Origin: Staphylococcus schweitzeri
GTDB lineage: Bacteria > Bacillota > Bacilli > Staphylococcales > Staphylococcaceae
DNA length: 64,000 nt
Assembly (NCBI RefSeq): GCF_002902405.1
Contig: NZ_PPQS01000025.1
Location: 1-64,000 of the forward strand
Reading direction: 5' to 3'
In this document: piece after piece, positions 1 to 12,028 of the stretch
How the letters are laid out: every line of letters starts with the position of its first letter
Position numbering within the stretch: the first letter of the stretch is position 1
The notes under the pieces: generated by a model
Seen by the model: only the letters and a program-made list of their open reading frames with translations
What the model was told of the DNA's origin: nothing
Databases searched by the model: none
Program-made: the position numbers and the translations under genes

Positions 1-338
1 CGATGAGCCGCATTGAGACCGTAAGGTCTCTTTTTTTATGCCAAATAAAAAGTAGATATGAAGAAAAATGGCTTGGCGAAGTGAAAACGTTTGAATCTGA
101 CGAAACGAGAAAAGAGCGCAACGAGTTTAGTAGAGCTAAATGAGTAAGCGAGAGCCGAAGAAGAGGAAAGAAGCAAGCGATTGTCACAAGTCAAGTAAGG
201 TTCTTAGCGTGGATGGTAGCAGACTTACGTTCCGCTAGAGTAGAACGTTGCCAGGTAATATGAGACTATATGGATTTTTTAAAACTAAATATAATAGAAA
301 TATACTTGTAAGAATGAATGGTTGAAAGGAGAACGGAT
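1..338. other. Non-coding left edge with folded, purine-rich segment
   Basis: No credible gene is visible here. After the edge terminator, positions 60-260 are richer in G and purines than the surrounding DNA and can form several short hairpins: TTTAG/CTAAA near 129-145, and ACGTTC (227-232) with GAACGT (243-248). It could be a small RNA, a leader of the gene at 339, or a decayed element; I do not recognise it. The only ORF-like stretches are short. Confidence 0.4.
15..37 (+). terminator. Rho-independent terminator at left edge
   Basis: GAGACC (15-20), loop gtaa, GGTCTC (25-30), then seven T. It ends a plus-strand transcript whose gene lies outside the window. Confidence 0.85.
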
Positions 339-755
339 TTGAAATTATTTATTGGTACGATGATAACTTTTTTATTTGTATGTTTATTGATCGTGTGTGG
401 ATTTTTTGCTTATAAAATATATTTTCCTGCAGATGCTGAAAATAAGTCAGAAGTTCCGAATTATAAGCAAGAAAATCAACATGAAAAAGAAAACACACAT
501 AATATTAATAATAATGGTAGTGAAGCTAATAGGAATTTTAATAATAAGAAGAACCGTATAGAAAACATGGAAGATAAACAAAAAGTATATGCTTTGATGA
601 GTATACCACGACATAATTTACCAGAAAGTGAGAAGGCTATATATGACAAAGTAATTTCAACTGCTATTCAAAATATAAATAATGGAGTGGGGAATGAAGA
701 AGACTTTAGGCTCAAAGAAATATACGATGGTATACAAAGCGTGCAACCTCATTAA
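339..755 (+). CDS. Small membrane-anchored protein of unknown function
   Basis: 138 residues if started at the TTG at 339. That TTG sits seven bases after an AAGGAG ribosome site, whereas the in-frame ATG at 318 has only a weak one. The first 25 residues form one hydrophobic helix (signal anchor). An Asn/Glu/Lys-rich low-complexity linker follows, and then a charged C-terminal half that looks helical. I do not recognise a family. The gene stands alone, facing the ilvA end of the ilv-leu operon across a shared terminator. An extracytoplasmic protein held by its N-terminal helix is the most that can be inferred. Confidence 0.75.
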   Translation: MKLFIGTMITFLFVCLLIVCGFFAYKIYFPADAENKSEVPNYKQENQHEKENTHNINNNGSEANRNFNNKKNRIENMEDKQKVYALMSIPRHNLPESEKAIYDKVISTAIQNINNGVGNEEDFRLKEIYDGIQSVQPH

Positions 756-767
756 TATAAAGAATGA

Positions 768-825
768 TAAAAAGCAGTCATAAGATGATTTCAATTAGAA
801 ATCAATTTATGACTGCTTTTCTTAC
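768..825. terminator. Bidirectional terminator between the 339 gene and ilvA
   Basis: A long inverted repeat, AAAAGCAGTCATAA pairing with TTATGACTGCTTTT, carries A and T runs on its two sides. It can end both convergent transcripts. Confidence 0.9.
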
Positions 826-832
826 TATATTA

Positions 833-2101
833 TTAAATTAACAATGAATATAACATTTTATTTTCATTGATATAAATATTGGAAGGATCGAAATGATTAA
901 CTCTTTGTTTAAGTTGTAATAAATCATCATGATCTTTTAGCTGAATTCCTATAATGACAGTACCTGTATTTTGAGAAGATTTTTTTAAGTATTCAAATTT
1001 TGTAATATCGTCTTGTGGACCTAAAACGTCATTTACAAATTCTCTCAATGCACCAGGGCGTTGAGGGAAGTTTAAAATAAAATAATGCTTCATTTCTTCA
1101 AATAACAATGAACGTTCTTCAATTTCCTTCATACGATTAATATCATTATTACCACCACTAATGACACAAACAACTGTTTTACCTTTAATGTAATCTTTAT
1201 AGTTTTCAAGAGCACTCACACTTAATGCGCCAGCAGGTTCTGCTACAATTGCTTGTTTTGAATACATATCTAAAATCGTAGAACAAACAGCACCTTCATC
1301 TACTTGAACGTAATCATCTACATTTTCCTTTGCAATTTCAAATGTAATATCGCCAACTCTAGCTACAGAAGCACCGTCCACAAATTTATCGATATTAGGC
1401 AATGTGACAACCTGTTTATTTACGACAACAGATTCATACATACTACTTGCACCAGAAGGTTCAACACCTATAATTTTCGTAGCAGGTGAATGGGTTTTAA
1501 AGTAAGTACTAATACCTGAAATTAATCCGCCACCACCAATCGCGGCAAATAGATAATCAAAAGTGATATTATCTGACTTTGCTTGTTCTAACATTTCTTT
1601 AGCAAGCGTACCTTGTCCAGAAATTGTATATACATTATTAAAAGGGTCTATAAAGTTCATATCATGTTTACTAGTATATGTTAATGCTTCAGCTAAACAA
1701 TGATCAAAGGTATCGCCTGTTAAAACGACTTCAACATTACTGTTTCCAAAGAACTTTACTTGATTTACTTTTTGTAATGGTGTAGTGACTGGCATAAAGA
1801 TAACCGCTTTTAAATCAAGTTTTTTAGCGGTATAGGCAACACCTTGTGCATGATTACCTGCACTCGCACATGTAATTCCTTTACTTTTGGCTTCTTCTGA
1901 CAGAACAGAAATTGCATTGTAAGCACCCCTTAATTTAAAAGAACGTACCCACTGTAAATCTTCTCTTTTTAAATAAACTTTACAATCATACATTTGAGAT
2001 AAGTAATGGTCTAATTGTAAAGGTGTTTCTTTGACGATATCTTTAAGCCTTAAAAATGCTTCATCAATATCTTTCGTGGAAACTGTAGTTTTGACTGTCA
2101 T
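833..2101 (-). CDS. ilvA: Threonine deaminase (threonine ammonia-lyase)
   Basis: 422 residues, starting at the ATG at 2101 behind GGGAG; the in-frame TTG at 2110 lies too close to that site. The enzyme converts threonine to 2-oxobutanoate, the committed step to isoleucine. It is a fold-type II PLP enzyme: the PLP lysine is K56 in [10 protein letters not shown], the phosphate loop is GGGGL near residue 187, and a C-terminal ACT-like regulatory domain from about residue 325 ([11 protein letters not shown]) is the expected site of isoleucine feedback. It is the last gene of ilvDBNC-leuABCD-ilvA, six bases after leuD. Many substitutions relative to the S. aureus protein I remember suggest a diverged lineage. 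Confidence 0.97.
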   Translation of the reverse strand: MTVKTTVSTKDIDEAFLRLKDIVKETPLQLDHYLSQMYDCKVYLKREDLQWVRSFKLRGAYNAISVLSEEAKSKGITCASAGNHAQGVAYTAKKLDLKAVIFMPVTTPLQKVNQVKFFGNSNVEVVLTGDTFDHCLAEALTYTSKHDMNFIDPFNNVYTISGQGTLAKEMLEQAKSDNITFDYLFAAIGGGGLISGISTYFKTHSPATKIIGVEPSGASSMYESVVVNKQVVTLPNIDKFVDGASVARVGDITFEIAKENVDDYVQVDEGAVCSTILDMYSKQAIVAEPAGALSVSALENYKDYIKGKTVVCVISGGNNDINRMKEIEERSLLFEEMKHYFILNFPQRPGALREFVNDVLGPQDDITKFEYLKKSSQNTGTVIIGIQLKDHDDLLQLKQRVNHFDPSNIYINENKMLYSLLI

Positions 2102-2115
2102 AATATTCAACTCCC

Positions 2116-2688
2116 TTAAAGTGATTTTTCATATTTTTCTATTAATGATTCATATTGTAGGGTTATTGCAATGTCATCTAAACCATTAACTAATTTATTT
2201 TTCCATGTTTCATCGATATCGAAATGGAAACTTTTGTCTGGCGATGACACAGTTTGATTTGGTAAATCGATTTCAATTTCCTCATATTGTGCAAGATGTT
2301 CACGTGCACTTTTTTCTAAAACGATAGGCAACATCGCGTTCTTAGTGCAATTCATATAAAATATGTCACTGAAACTTCCAGCAATAATAATATGAAAACC
2401 ATAGTCCTTAAGGGCCCAAGCAGCATGTTCACGACTTGAACCGCATCCAAAATTATCTCCTGTAATTAAAATGGATGCATCTTTATATTGTGGTTTGTTA
2501 GGATTGAAATCAGGATTATCTGAACCATCCGGTAAATAACGCCATTCATCAAAAGCGAATGGACCGAAACCACTTTTGGAAATTCGTTTTAAGTGAACTT
2601 TAGGAATAATTTGATCCGTATCAATATTGTCATTGAATAGGGGAACAATTTTCCCTTTATATGTTGTAATAGGTTTGATTGCTGACAT
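2116..2688 (-). CDS. leuD: 3-isopropylmalate dehydratase small subunit
   Basis: 190 residues, ATG at 2688. The start follows the leuC stop by one base, with GGTGG nine bases upstream inside leuC. LeuD carries the swivelling aconitase domain that completes the LeuCD active site, which isomerises 2- to 3-isopropylmalate in leucine synthesis. Family hallmarks visible: NIDTDQIIP near residue 20 and [17 protein letters not shown] near residue 75. Length is normal. The near-overlap with leuC implies coupled translation and equal amounts of the two subunits. Confidence 0.97.
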   Translation of the reverse strand: MSAIKPITTYKGKIVPLFNDNIDTDQIIPKVHLKRISKSGFGPFAFDEWRYLPDGSDNPDFNPNKPQYKDASILITGDNFGCGSSREHAAWALKDYGFHIIIAGSFSDIFYMNCTKNAMLPIVLEKSAREHLAQYEEIEIDLPNQTVSSPDKSFHFDIDETWKNKLVNGLDDIAITLQYESLIEKYEKSL

Positions 2689-2689
2689 T

Positions 2690-4060
2690 TTAGACAACCA
2701 CCTTTCTTACATCCACAAACTTACCGTGAATGGCTGCTGCCGCTGCCATAGCAGGGGATACAAGATGTGTTCTGGCACCTTTACCTTGTCGTCCTTCAAA
2801 GTTTCTATTGCTTGTAGAAGCACAATGTACACCATCAGGCACTTGGTCTGGATTCATACCTAAACACATTGAACATCCTGGTTCCCGCCATTCAAATCCT
2901 GCATTTTTAAATATAGTATCTAGACCTAGTTTTTCAGCTTCTTTTTTAACAGTACGAGATCCTGGAACGACAATAGCTGTAATATTTGGATGAACTTTAT
3001 TACCTTTTACAATATGACTAGCTTCAACCAAATCTGATAGTCTAGCATTTGTACAAGAGCCAAGGAAGACATAACCTAATTCGATATCTTCAGCTTTTTG
3101 ACCAGGTTGTAATCCCATATAATCATACGCACGTTGGTCGTTGATATCATTAATTTCAGGAAATGGCTCGCTGAAATTAACACCCATTTCAGGATTTGTA
3201 CCCCAAGTTACTTGTGGTTCTAATGTGGTAACATCAAGTTCAATAACACGATCAAATACTGCATCGTCATCGGAATAAAGTTCTCGCCAACTATCGACTG
3301 ATTTAGTAAAATTCTCGGCAAAGGGGCGACCTTTAACATATTCAAATGTTGTCTCATCAGGTTGAATAATGCCGTATTTTGCGCCACCTTCAATTGCCAT
3401 ATTACATATGGTCATTCTGCCATCCATTGAAAGATTTTTAATAGTCTCTCCAGTGAACTCCAATGCATAACCAGTGCCAAAATCAACACCATATGTTTTG
3501 ATTAAATGCAGAATAATATCTTTAGCATAGACACCTGTAGGTAAGGTTCCATTTATATCAATTTTTAAATTTTTTGGCTTTGTTTGCCAAAGTGTTTGTG
3601 TTGCAAAGACATGTTCAACTTCACTTGTCCCAATTCCGAAAGCTATTGCCCCAAAGGCACCATGTGTTGCTGTATGAGAATCACCACAAACAATCGTTTT
3701 ACCTGGTTGTGTTAATCCTGTTTCAGGACCAACCATGTGCACGATTCCTTGTTCATCAGACCCCATATCAAAGATATGTACACCAAAATCTGTAGCATTT
3801 CTTTGTAGTGTCGTGATTTGCTTGTTTGCAATTTCATCTTTAATATTAAAAATATCAATGGTAGGAACATTGTGATCAAGTGTTGCGAATGTTAAATCTG
3901 GGCGTCTTAATTTTCTATTTTGAAGTCTAAGTCCTTCAAATGCTTGAGGAGAAGTAACTTCATGTATAAGGTGTAAATCAATGTATAATAGTTGTGGATC
4001 GCCCAATTTACCGTATAACACATGTCTATCCCACACCTTGTCAAATAATGTTTGACCCAT
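2690..4060 (-). CDS. leuC: 3-isopropylmalate dehydratase large subunit
   Basis: 456 residues, the normal size for LeuC. It binds the [4Fe-4S] cluster of the isopropylmalate isomerase. The three cluster cysteines are visible in FLGSCTNAR and in GCSMCLGMN. The aconitase signatures [14 protein letters not shown] and the C-terminal segment with [21 protein letters not shown] are also present. It works with LeuD, which follows directly. leuB lies 13 bases upstream, so the leu block is compact and probably one transcript. Confidence 0.98.
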   Translation of the reverse strand: MGQTLFDKVWDRHVLYGKLGDPQLLYIDLHLIHEVTSPQAFEGLRLQNRKLRRPDLTFATLDHNVPTIDIFNIKDEIANKQITTLQRNATDFGVHIFDMGSDEQGIVHMVGPETGLTQPGKTIVCGDSHTATHGAFGAIAFGIGTSEVEHVFATQTLWQTKPKNLKIDINGTLPTGVYAKDIILHLIKTYGVDFGTGYALEFTGETIKNLSMDGRMTICNMAIEGGAKYGIIQPDETTFEYVKGRPFAENFTKSVDSWRELYSDDDAVFDRVIELDVTTLEPQVTWGTNPEMGVNFSEPFPEINDINDQRAYDYMGLQPGQKAEDIELGYVFLGSCTNARLSDLVEASHIVKGNKVHPNITAIVVPGSRTVKKEAEKLGLDTIFKNAGFEWREPGCSMCLGMNPDQVPDGVHCASTSNRNFEGRQGKGARTHLVSPAMAAAAAIHGKFVDVRKVVV

Positions 4061-4073
4061 TTACATCTCCCCC

Positions 4074-5120
4074 TTAATGATTCAATTTTGTTGATAACTT
4101 GGTAAAAATTTCAGAAGTATGAAGTTGCCCACCTAAATCTGCTGTCGTCTGCCCATTTTCAATCATGTTATAAATATGTTGTTCTAATTCATCTGCAGCA
4201 TCAGCTTGATTTAAACTTTCACGTAAACACATTGCTAAAGATAGAATCATTCCAAATGGGTTAGCAATATCTTGACCTGCAATATCAGGAGCAGACCCAT
4301 GAATAGGCTCATATAATCTTGGGCCATCATTACTAAAACTAGCAGAAGGTGATAGACCAAGTGAACCGGGAATGACAGATGCTTCATCACTTAAAATATC
4401 GCCAAATAAGTTTTCACAAACAATAACGTCAAATTGTTTAGGGTTTGTGATTAAGTGCATACTACAAGCATCAACAAGTAAGTGATTTACCGATACTTCC
4501 GGATATAATACACTCACTTCATTTACGATTTTTCGCCATAATTTACTTGAAGATAATACGTTTTCTTTATCAACAGATGTTAATTTTCCACGTCTTGAAG
4601 CAGCTAATTTAAATGCTACATGAACAATACGTTCTATTTCTTCTCTTGTATATGTGAGTGAATCAAGTGCATCTTGATCATTAAAATATCTTGGTTGTCC
4701 AAAATAAATACCACTTGTTAATTCACGCACAATGACTAGGTCAGTACCTTCAACACGTTCTTCTTTTAAAGGTGAAAAGGAACTAGCGCCTTTTACTACT
4801 GTAGTAGGGCGAATATTAGCAAATAAATTTAAGGATTTACGTAATTTTAGTAAACCTTGTTCTGGTCGATTATTAGGATCTGTCCATTTTGGTCCGCCAA
4901 TAGCACCTAGTAAGATAGCATCTGCCTTTTTACAAGCGTTTAATGTAACTTCAGTAAGTGGTTCACCAAAAGTATCAATAGAGGCACCACCGAAATCATG
5001 GCGCTCTAATTGATAGTTAAAGTTATATTTAGTACTAATAATTTCGAGTAACGCTAAAGTACCATTTAAAATTTCTGGTCCGATACCGTCACCAGGTAGT
5101 GCAACAATTTTATAAGTCAT
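4074..5120 (-). CDS. leuB: 3-isopropylmalate dehydrogenase
   Basis: 348 residues. It oxidises and decarboxylates 3-isopropylmalate to 4-methyl-2-oxopentanoate with NAD+, the third leucine step. The N-terminal GDGIGPEI motif and the isocitrate/isopropylmalate dehydrogenase signature around residues 238-258 ([22 protein letters not shown]) are intact, as is the cofactor-site segment [18 protein letters not shown]. It starts two bases after the leuA stop, in line with operon organisation. Confidence 0.97.
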   Translation of the reverse strand: MTYKIVALPGDGIGPEILNGTLALLEIISTKYNFNYQLERHDFGGASIDTFGEPLTEVTLNACKKADAILLGAIGGPKWTDPNNRPEQGLLKLRKSLNLFANIRPTTVVKGASSFSPLKEERVEGTDLVIVRELTSGIYFGQPRYFNDQDALDSLTYTREEIERIVHVAFKLAASRRGKLTSVDKENVLSSSKLWRKIVNEVSVLYPEVSVNHLLVDACSMHLITNPKQFDVIVCENLFGDILSDEASVIPGSLGLSPSASFSNDGPRLYEPIHGSAPDIAGQDIANPFGMILSLAMCLRESLNQADAADELEQHIYNMIENGQTTADLGGQLHTSEIFTKLSTKLNH

Positions 5121-5122
5121 TA

Positions 5123-6652
5123 TTAGCTACCTACCTTTTCAACATTTTCAGAAGCAAATTTGGCATGTGCTTCAATATAAGCTTTACAAGAGGCTTGTAA
5201 AATATCGTGATCAATACCGAAACCATTGACTGATTTACCTTCAATCAATAGATTCACGTGCACTTCTGCTTGGGCATCAGTACCTTCAGTAACAGAATTA
5301 ATACGATAATCAATTAATTCTGTTTCTTTTTTGAAAATACGGTCAACAGCATTGTATATGGCAACGATAGATCCAGTTCCGATACTTGAGTCTTGATACG
5401 TATGTCCTTCTTTATCTTTAATTACCACAACTGCACTTTGAAGCCCGCTAGATACATATTGCAATTGCAACGTTTCTAATTTATATAGCGCTTGATGTTC
5501 GTGTTCAGAACCTTGAATAATTGCATGGATATCTCTATCAGATACCGATTTCTTTTTATCTGCAACAGCTTTAAATTGTTTAAATAACTCTACTTGTGCA
5601 TCTTTATCGATGTCGTAACCTAGTGCTTTTAATTTTTCAGAGAAAGCATGTTTACCTGACAACTTACCTAATGGCAATTCAGTAGTACTTACGCCAACCA
5701 ATTGTGGCGTCATAATTTCATAAGTTTCACGATGTTTTAATACACCATCTTGATGAATACCTGATTCATGACTAAATGCATTTTGACCAACAACAGCTTT
5801 ATTTCTAGGAACTCGAATTCCTGAATACCTTGAAATTAAATCCGATGTCTTTTTAGTTTCTGAAAGATTTAGAGCAGTTTGAACACCATAGTGATCATTT
5901 CTGACGTATAGTGCAAGTGCTACTTCTTCTAAAGCTGCATTACCTGCACGTTCTCCAATACCATTTACTGTACCTTCAATACGTCTTGCACCGCCTTCGA
6001 TTGCTGCTAAACTATTAGCAACAGCCATACCTAAATCATCATGACAATGTGCACTATAGATAATTTCATTTGTTGATGTAACTGATTCTGTTAAGGTTTT
6101 GAAAATATGTGCATATTCATCGTGGTAACTGTAGCCGACAGTATCAGGAATATTAATAATAGTAGCGCCTGCATCGACAGCAGTTTGAACACATTCTACT
6201 AAGAACGGTAATTCAGTACGTGTTGCATCTTCTGGTGAAAATTGAACTACTTCAAATAACTGTTTCGCATAAGTGACATGTTCTTTTATTGATGCTAAAA
6301 CTTCTTCTTGAGACATTTTAAGCTTATGTTCAAGGTGAATAGGTGAAGTAGCTATAAATACATGTACAACTGGTTTCGCAGCATCTTTTGTTGCTTCATA
6401 TACAGCATCAATGTCAGATTTTTTACATCTAGCTAAACCACACACAGCTGTTGTTGTTAGTGTCTGTGCTATAGCTTGAACAGATTTAAAGCTACCAGTA
6501 CTTGAAGCGGGGAATCCGGCTTCAATAACATCGACACCCCATTTTTCTAATTGCAATGCAATGCGTAAACGTTCATCAAAAGTAAAATTTACTCCAGGTG
6601 TTTGTTCACCATCTCTTAGTGTCGTATCAAAAATTTGAATATGACTACTCAT
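5123..6652 (-). CDS. leuA: 2-isopropylmalate synthase
   Basis: 509 residues, ATG at 6652 nine bases after GAGGAG. It condenses acetyl-CoA with 3-methyl-2-oxobutanoate, the committed leucine step. [12 protein letters not shown] at residues 9-20 is the catalytic entry motif of the HMGL-like TIM barrel. [11 protein letters not shown] (about 198-208) supplies metal-binding histidines, and NGIGERAGN follows. The last 120 residues form the LeuA allosteric domain, expected to sense leucine. Gap to ilvC is 29 bases. Confidence 0.97.
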   Translation of the reverse strand: MSSHIQIFDTTLRDGEQTPGVNFTFDERLRIALQLEKWGVDVIEAGFPASSTGSFKSVQAIAQTLTTTAVCGLARCKKSDIDAVYEATKDAAKPVVHVFIATSPIHLEHKLKMSQEEVLASIKEHVTYAKQLFEVVQFSPEDATRTELPFLVECVQTAVDAGATIINIPDTVGYSYHDEYAHIFKTLTESVTSTNEIIYSAHCHDDLGMAVANSLAAIEGGARRIEGTVNGIGERAGNAALEEVALALYVRNDHYGVQTALNLSETKKTSDLISRYSGIRVPRNKAVVGQNAFSHESGIHQDGVLKHRETYEIMTPQLVGVSTTELPLGKLSGKHAFSEKLKALGYDIDKDAQVELFKQFKAVADKKKSVSDRDIHAIIQGSEHEHQALYKLETLQLQYVSSGLQSAVVVIKDKEGHTYQDSSIGTGSIVAIYNAVDRIFKKETELIDYRINSVTEGTDAQAEVHVNLLIEGKSVNGFGIDHDILQASCKAYIEAHAKFASENVEKVGS

Positions 6653-6681
6653 ATTTAACAACTCCTCATTGTAGGTCTATC

Positions 6682-7826
<1,145 letters not shown>

Positions 7827-8081
7827 TTAAGCTTCATTATCTACCAAGTCATAACATTCAACGGTTAAAACATTGATTTGTTGTTTTAACTTTTTCAATA
7901 AAATATGAAGTGATATATCATCTTGGATATCCACTTGAATTTCCATATTAGAAATACCTGGTTGTTCAGAATGGGTGACATGTAACGTATCGATATTATA
8001 TTGTAAGCGAACAAATGCACTTGTAATACGATTTAGAGTACTCACTTGATCTGCAACTTGTAATTTAATAATTCTTGTCAT
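7827..8081 (-). CDS. ilvN: Acetolactate synthase regulatory subunit, ACT domain only
   Basis: 84 residues. A single ACT domain (RIIKLQVADQVSTLNRITSAFVRL at the start) corresponds to the valine-sensing half of the acetolactate synthase small subunit. Most IlvN/IlvH proteins have about 160 residues with a second C-terminal domain that is absent here; the short form is the usual staphylococcal arrangement as I recall. The start ATG overlaps the ilvB stop (TAATG), so translation is coupled to the catalytic subunit. It probably modulates IlvB activity. Confidence 0.88.
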   Translation of the reverse strand: MTRIIKLQVADQVSTLNRITSAFVRLQYNIDTLHVTHSEQPGISNMEIQVDIQDDISLHILLKKLKQQINVLTVECYDLVDNEA

Positions 8082-9850
8082 TATAAGCCCTCCATCTCAT
8101 GATTTGATTTACCACTTGGAACCATTGGATTAACAGCTTCAGTAGGGGAGATTCGCACCTCAATTAAAGCCGGTCCTTGATAATTAAATGCGGCATCTAA
8201 TTGCTCTTCAAGTTTGTTTGGTTTATCAATTAAGAAGCCCTTGACACCATATGCTTCAGCCATTTTCATAAAATCAGGTTGCCCATTAAATACAGAATGA
8301 GAGAAGCGCTTGTTAAAGAACTTATCTTGCCATTGTTTAACCATTCCTAATGTACCGTTATTAATTAATACAATTTTGACATCTAAACCATATTCTGGTA
8401 GTAGTGCCATCTCTTGGTTTGTCATTTGGAATCCGCCATCGCCCACAAAACATACGACTGTTTTATCTGGATTTGCTAATTTTGCACCAATTGATGATGG
8501 GATACCAAAGCCCATTGTTCCTAATCCACCGCTAGTTACCCATTGACCATGATCTTTAAAAGGATAAAATTGAGCTGCCCACATTTGATGTTGTCCTACA
8601 TCAGTTGTAACTATGGCATCACCATTTGTCAGCTTACCGATATATTCAATTGTTTGTTGCGGTTTGCAAAATACTTGATCATCTTCACCAAGTTTAAATG
8701 GATGTTTCTGCTTATTATTTTGACAATGTTTAACCCAAGCGCTATGTTCAGTGGTTTGAACATTATAGTCATTTAAACACTCTAAAAATCTTTTACAGTC
8801 TGCAATAATACCTAAATCAACTTGGATAACTTTATTAATTTCTGATGGATCAATATCAACATGAACAATTTTGGCATTTGGTGCGAATTCATCAGGTTTG
8901 CTTGCTAATCTGTCATCGAAACGGCTTCCTAAGTTAATAAGTAAGTCACACTCTGTTAATGCCATGTTACTTGCATATGAACCATGCATTCCTCCCATAC
9001 CTAAAAATAGTGGATCTTCATAAGGTACAGCACCTAAACCGAGTAAAGTTGTGACAGTCGGAATTTGATGATTGTTAACGAACTTTGTTAACAAATGATT
9101 AGATTTTGATTGATTAATTCCAGCTCCTGCTAAAATAACAGGTTTTTTTGCTTCTTTTATAAGTGAGATGAAAGTGTCTATGTCTTTATTTTCAGGTTCA
9201 GTAACAACGTCATAACCCGGAATATTAATGTCGTCACATAAATCAACATTTGTAGCTAATACACCCATATCTTTTGGGAAGTCGATAACAACAGGGCCTT
9301 TACGTCCTGAATTAGCAACGTGAAATGCTTCATGAACAATTCTAGGAATATCGTCAACATGTTTAACTTGATAGTTTTGTTTTGTAATAGGTGAAGTCAT
9401 CGATAATATATCTGCTTCTTGGAACGCATCTTTACCAATACCTGGTGTAGCAACTTGGCCTGTAAATACAACAAGGGGTAAAGAGTCGCAATGTGCATCT
9501 GTAATACCAGTCATAACATTCGTAGCACCGGGACCACTAGTTACAACGACGACACCAGTTTTGCCAGATACACGCGCATATCCTTCTGCAGCATGAACAG
9601 CACCTTGTTCATGTCTAGCTAAAATATGTTTGATTTTTCCATCATAAAATGTGTCGTATAACGGTAATACTGCACCACCCGGATAACCAAATAAATAATC
9701 TACGTTTTCTTTAAGCAATGCTTCTACTAATAATTCTGATCCTGAGCGCATTTCTTTTAACGTTTTTTCATTCAGTTTTTCAGGTTCAACTGATTCTGCC
9801 ATTTTTAAAGTGTCAATATTTTGGTTTACTTCGTGTTGAGTTTTAGACAT
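8081..9850 (-). CDS. ilvB: Acetolactate synthase large (catalytic) subunit
   Basis: 589 residues, ATG at 9850 eight bases after GGAGATG. It makes acetolactate from pyruvate, or acetohydroxybutyrate from pyruvate and 2-oxobutanoate, using thiamine diphosphate and FAD. Three TPP-enzyme domains are in order: pyrimidine-binding (GYPGGAVLPLYD, with the catalytic Glu in ARHEQGAVHAAEGYARVSG), the central FAD-binding domain, and the PP domain with the GDGGFQM...NNGTLGM thiamine signature. An N-terminal charged extension of about 40 residues precedes the core. It lies 17 bases after ilvD. Confidence 0.97.
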   Translation of the reverse strand: MSKTQHEVNQNIDTLKMAESVEPEKLNEKTLKEMRSGSELLVEALLKENVDYLFGYPGGAVLPLYDTFYDGKIKHILARHEQGAVHAAEGYARVSGKTGVVVVTSGPGATNVMTGITDAHCDSLPLVVFTGQVATPGIGKDAFQEADILSMTSPITKQNYQVKHVDDIPRIVHEAFHVANSGRKGPVVIDFPKDMGVLATNVDLCDDINIPGYDVVTEPENKDIDTFISLIKEAKKPVILAGAGINQSKSNHLLTKFVNNHQIPTVTTLLGLGAVPYEDPLFLGMGGMHGSYASNMALTECDLLINLGSRFDDRLASKPDEFAPNAKIVHVDIDPSEINKVIQVDLGIIADCKRFLECLNDYNVQTTEHSAWVKHCQNNKQKHPFKLGEDDQVFCKPQQTIEYIGKLTNGDAIVTTDVGQHQMWAAQFYPFKDHGQWVTSGGLGTMGFGIPSSIGAKLANPDKTVVCFVGDGGFQMTNQEMALLPEYGLDVKIVLINNGTLGMVKQWQDKFFNKRFSHSVFNGQPDFMKMAEAYGVKGFLIDKPNKLEEQLDAAFNYQGPALIEVRISPTEAVNPMVPSGKSNHEMEGL

Positions 9851-9867
9851 TTCAATCATCTCCATAG

Positions 9868-11556
9868 TTAAATTAAATTCTCAGGCACTTGCATGACGCC
9901 ACCTGTATTTGCACTAGTCACGAGTGCAGTATAGCGAGCTAAATAACCTGTTTTTACTTTTGCTTTAAATGGTTCTAAAGATGCTCTTCGCTGTTCTAAG
10001 ACATCATTAGATTGATTTACATTCAATGTTCGATTTGTTAAATCAATAGTAATCTCATCACCGTCTTTAATTAGACCAATCGGCCCTCCAGCTGCAGCTT
10101 CAGGGGAAATATGTCCAACTGCAATACCTCTAGTTGCACCTGAAAATCGACCATCAGTAATTAGAGCAACATCTTTACCTAAGCCACGACCAACGATTGA
10201 CGAAGTAGGTGCTAACATTTCAGGCATACCTGGACCACCTTTAGGGCCTTCATATCTTATAACAACGACATGTCCAGCACGTACAGTACGATTATCAATT
10301 GCTTCTACCGCTTCATCATGTGAATTGAAGCAAATCGCTTTACCTGTAAATGTTTTAATTGAAGGATCAACACCACCAACTTTAATGACTGCGCCTTTTG
10401 GTGCAATATTTCCGAATAATATAGATAGACCACCTTGAGCATCATAAGGTGAATCAAGTGAGTGAATGACATCAAAGTTTTTAATTTCTTTACCTTCGTT
10501 GTTTTCACGTAATGTTTTACCAGTGACAGTGATTCTATCTGGGTGTAATGTGCCATCTTTTTTCATCAGTTCATTAATAATTGCCGGGACACCACCAGCT
10601 TCATGTACATCATGCATCGAGTATGATGAACTAGGGGCTATCTTTGATAAGTATGGCGTGCGTTTAGCAATCGCGTTGATTCGATCTAAGTCGTAATCAA
10701 TACCAGCTTCGTTTGCAATTGCTAATGTGTGCAATACTGTATTAGTTGAACCACCCATAGCCATATCAAGAGCAAATGCATCATCAATAGCTTCACGCGT
10801 TACAATATCACGAGGTTTCAAATCATTTTTAATATTGTCAACTAATTTAAAAGCTGCTTCCCGTATCATTTCACGTCGTTGATCACTTACTGCTAGTGCC
10901 GTACCATTATAAGGTAAGGCTAGTCCTAATACTTCCATCAAACAATTCATTGAATTGGCTGTAAACATTCCAGCACAAGAACCACAAGTAGGGCAGGCGT
11001 TTTGTTCCATATCTAGAAATTCTTCTTTAGAAATTGAACCTTCTTTAAATGCACCAACCGCTTCAAACATCGATGAAAGTGTGAGTGCTTTACCATGTGC
11101 TGATAAACCAGCTTTCATTGGACCACCAGAGCAAAAGATTGCTGGTACATTGGTTCTCATTGCAGCTAAAATCATACCAGGTGTAATCTTGTCACAGTTA
11201 GGAATATAAAAAACTCCATCAAACCAATGTGCATTAATTACAGTTTCAGCAGCATCAGCAATAATTTCACGTGATGGTAATGAGTACCTCATGCCAATAT
11301 GTCCCATGGCTATACCATCATCAACACCAATCGTATTAAACTCAAATGGGATGGCACCGGCTTCTCTAATAGCTTCTTTAGCTATGTCTGCAAGTTCTCT
11401 TAAATGAACATGTCCTGGAACAATATCAATATAAGAGTTACAAATAGCTACAAATGGTTTATTCATATCAGTTGGACTTTTAAGTGCGCCCGTAGCATGT
11501 AAAAGACTTCTTGCTGGTGCTTGGTGATCTCCTTTTTTGATCATGTCGCTTCGCAT
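9868..11556 (-). CDS. ilvD: Dihydroxy-acid dehydratase
   Basis: 562 residues, first structural gene of the operon. It dehydrates the dihydroxy acids to 2-oxo acids for valine and isoleucine, and for pantothenate. Fe-S ligand cysteines appear in [12 protein letters not shown] and [18 protein letters not shown]. The C-terminal swivel domain carries [11 protein letters not shown] and [13 protein letters not shown]. Full length. Upstream lie the leader peptide and attenuator described separately, so expression depends on read-through of that terminator as well as on CodY. Confidence 0.98.
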   Translation of the reverse strand: MRSDMIKKGDHQAPARSLLHATGALKSPTDMNKPFVAICNSYIDIVPGHVHLRELADIAKEAIREAGAIPFEFNTIGVDDGIAMGHIGMRYSLPSREIIADAAETVINAHWFDGVFYIPNCDKITPGMILAAMRTNVPAIFCSGGPMKAGLSAHGKALTLSSMFEAVGAFKEGSISKEEFLDMEQNACPTCGSCAGMFTANSMNCLMEVLGLALPYNGTALAVSDQRREMIREAAFKLVDNIKNDLKPRDIVTREAIDDAFALDMAMGGSTNTVLHTLAIANEAGIDYDLDRINAIAKRTPYLSKIAPSSSYSMHDVHEAGGVPAIINELMKKDGTLHPDRITVTGKTLRENNEGKEIKNFDVIHSLDSPYDAQGGLSILFGNIAPKGAVIKVGGVDPSIKTFTGKAICFNSHDEAVEAIDNRTVRAGHVVVIRYEGPKGGPGMPEMLAPTSSIVGRGLGKDVALITDGRFSGATRGIAVGHISPEAAAGGPIGLIKDGDEITIDLTNRTLNVNQSNDVLEQRRASLEPFKAKVKTGYLARYTALVTSANTGGVMQVPENLI

Positions 11557-11644
11557 AGTAAATTCCCCCGTAATTTTGATGATTTAACAAATTTAAACAA
11601 GTTAGTTGTGATAAAAGTTAAAATTCAACAGTTAAAACGTAAAA

Positions 11645-11702
11645 AAACGTCCCAATATTATTGGGACGTTTACAAGTCCCATTCAAACAGAAATAGGACT
11701 TA
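11645..11702 (-). promoter_or_regulatory. ilv operon attenuator: alternative hairpins and terminator
   Basis: On the minus strand five segments can pair in a chain. Segment 1 (11733-11739, TAGGACT, inside the leader peptide gene) pairs with 2 (11694-11700, AGTCCTA). Segment 2 can instead pair with 3 (11674-11681, TGGGACTT). Segment 3 can pair with 4 (11662-11667, GTCCCA). Segment 4 forms the terminator stem with 5 (11645-11655), followed by seven U. Pairing 1:2 plus 3:4 prevents the terminator; pairing 2:3 permits it. A ribosome stalled on the Ile codons leaves segment 1 free, while one that reaches the stop codon covers it, giving expression on isoleucine starvation. Pairings are read from sequence; the logic is inference. 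Confidence 0.85.
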
Positions 11703-11722
11703 AAGCGTTTAGTATGTGTATA

Positions 11723-11803
11723 CTAACGTTCGAGTCCTAAAGAGTATAATAAAATAATAATATTTGAAGTTGTCGGTTGATGTTCAGTATATTGATAAGG
11801 CAT
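11723..11803 (-). CDS. ilv-leu operon leader peptide (attenuation)
   Basis: A 26-codon frame starting ATG at 11803 behind GGAAGGAG, ending TAG at 11723. Codons 15-19 are ATT ATT ATT TTA TTA, and two more Leu codons follow at 22 and 24. Five to seven branched-chain codons in a short peptide just before a terminator is the classical design of an amino acid leader peptide. A translated leader upstream of S. aureus ilvD is established in the literature as I recall. The peptide itself need have no function beyond ribosome stalling. Confidence 0.88.
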   Translation of the reverse strand: MPYQYTEHQPTTSNIIILLYSLGLER

Positions 11804-11850
11804 TTTATTATACTCCTTCCGTGAATGGTTTATATCATTCTAATAGTTAG

Positions 11851-11865
11851 AATTATCTAAAAATT
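11851..11865. promoter_or_regulatory. CodY box upstream of the ilv leader
   Basis: AATTATCTAAAAATT matches the CodY consensus AATTTTCWGAAAATT at 13 of 15 positions. It lies about 50 bases before the leader peptide start, near where the promoter must be. CodY with isoleucine and GTP represses ilv-leu in S. aureus (established). Confidence 0.8.
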
Positions 11866-12028
11866 TGATAAATTTAATTTACTATATCTATGTCGTTATG
11901 TCAATAATTATTTTAAATTTTCTTACAATTAACTTCGGAGATATAATCTGTTTCAAAGATAAGAAATTTAAGTTGAAATTTGTTACAATATAAAGGTTAA
12001 TTATAAAGTTTAATTTGAATGATAAAGT

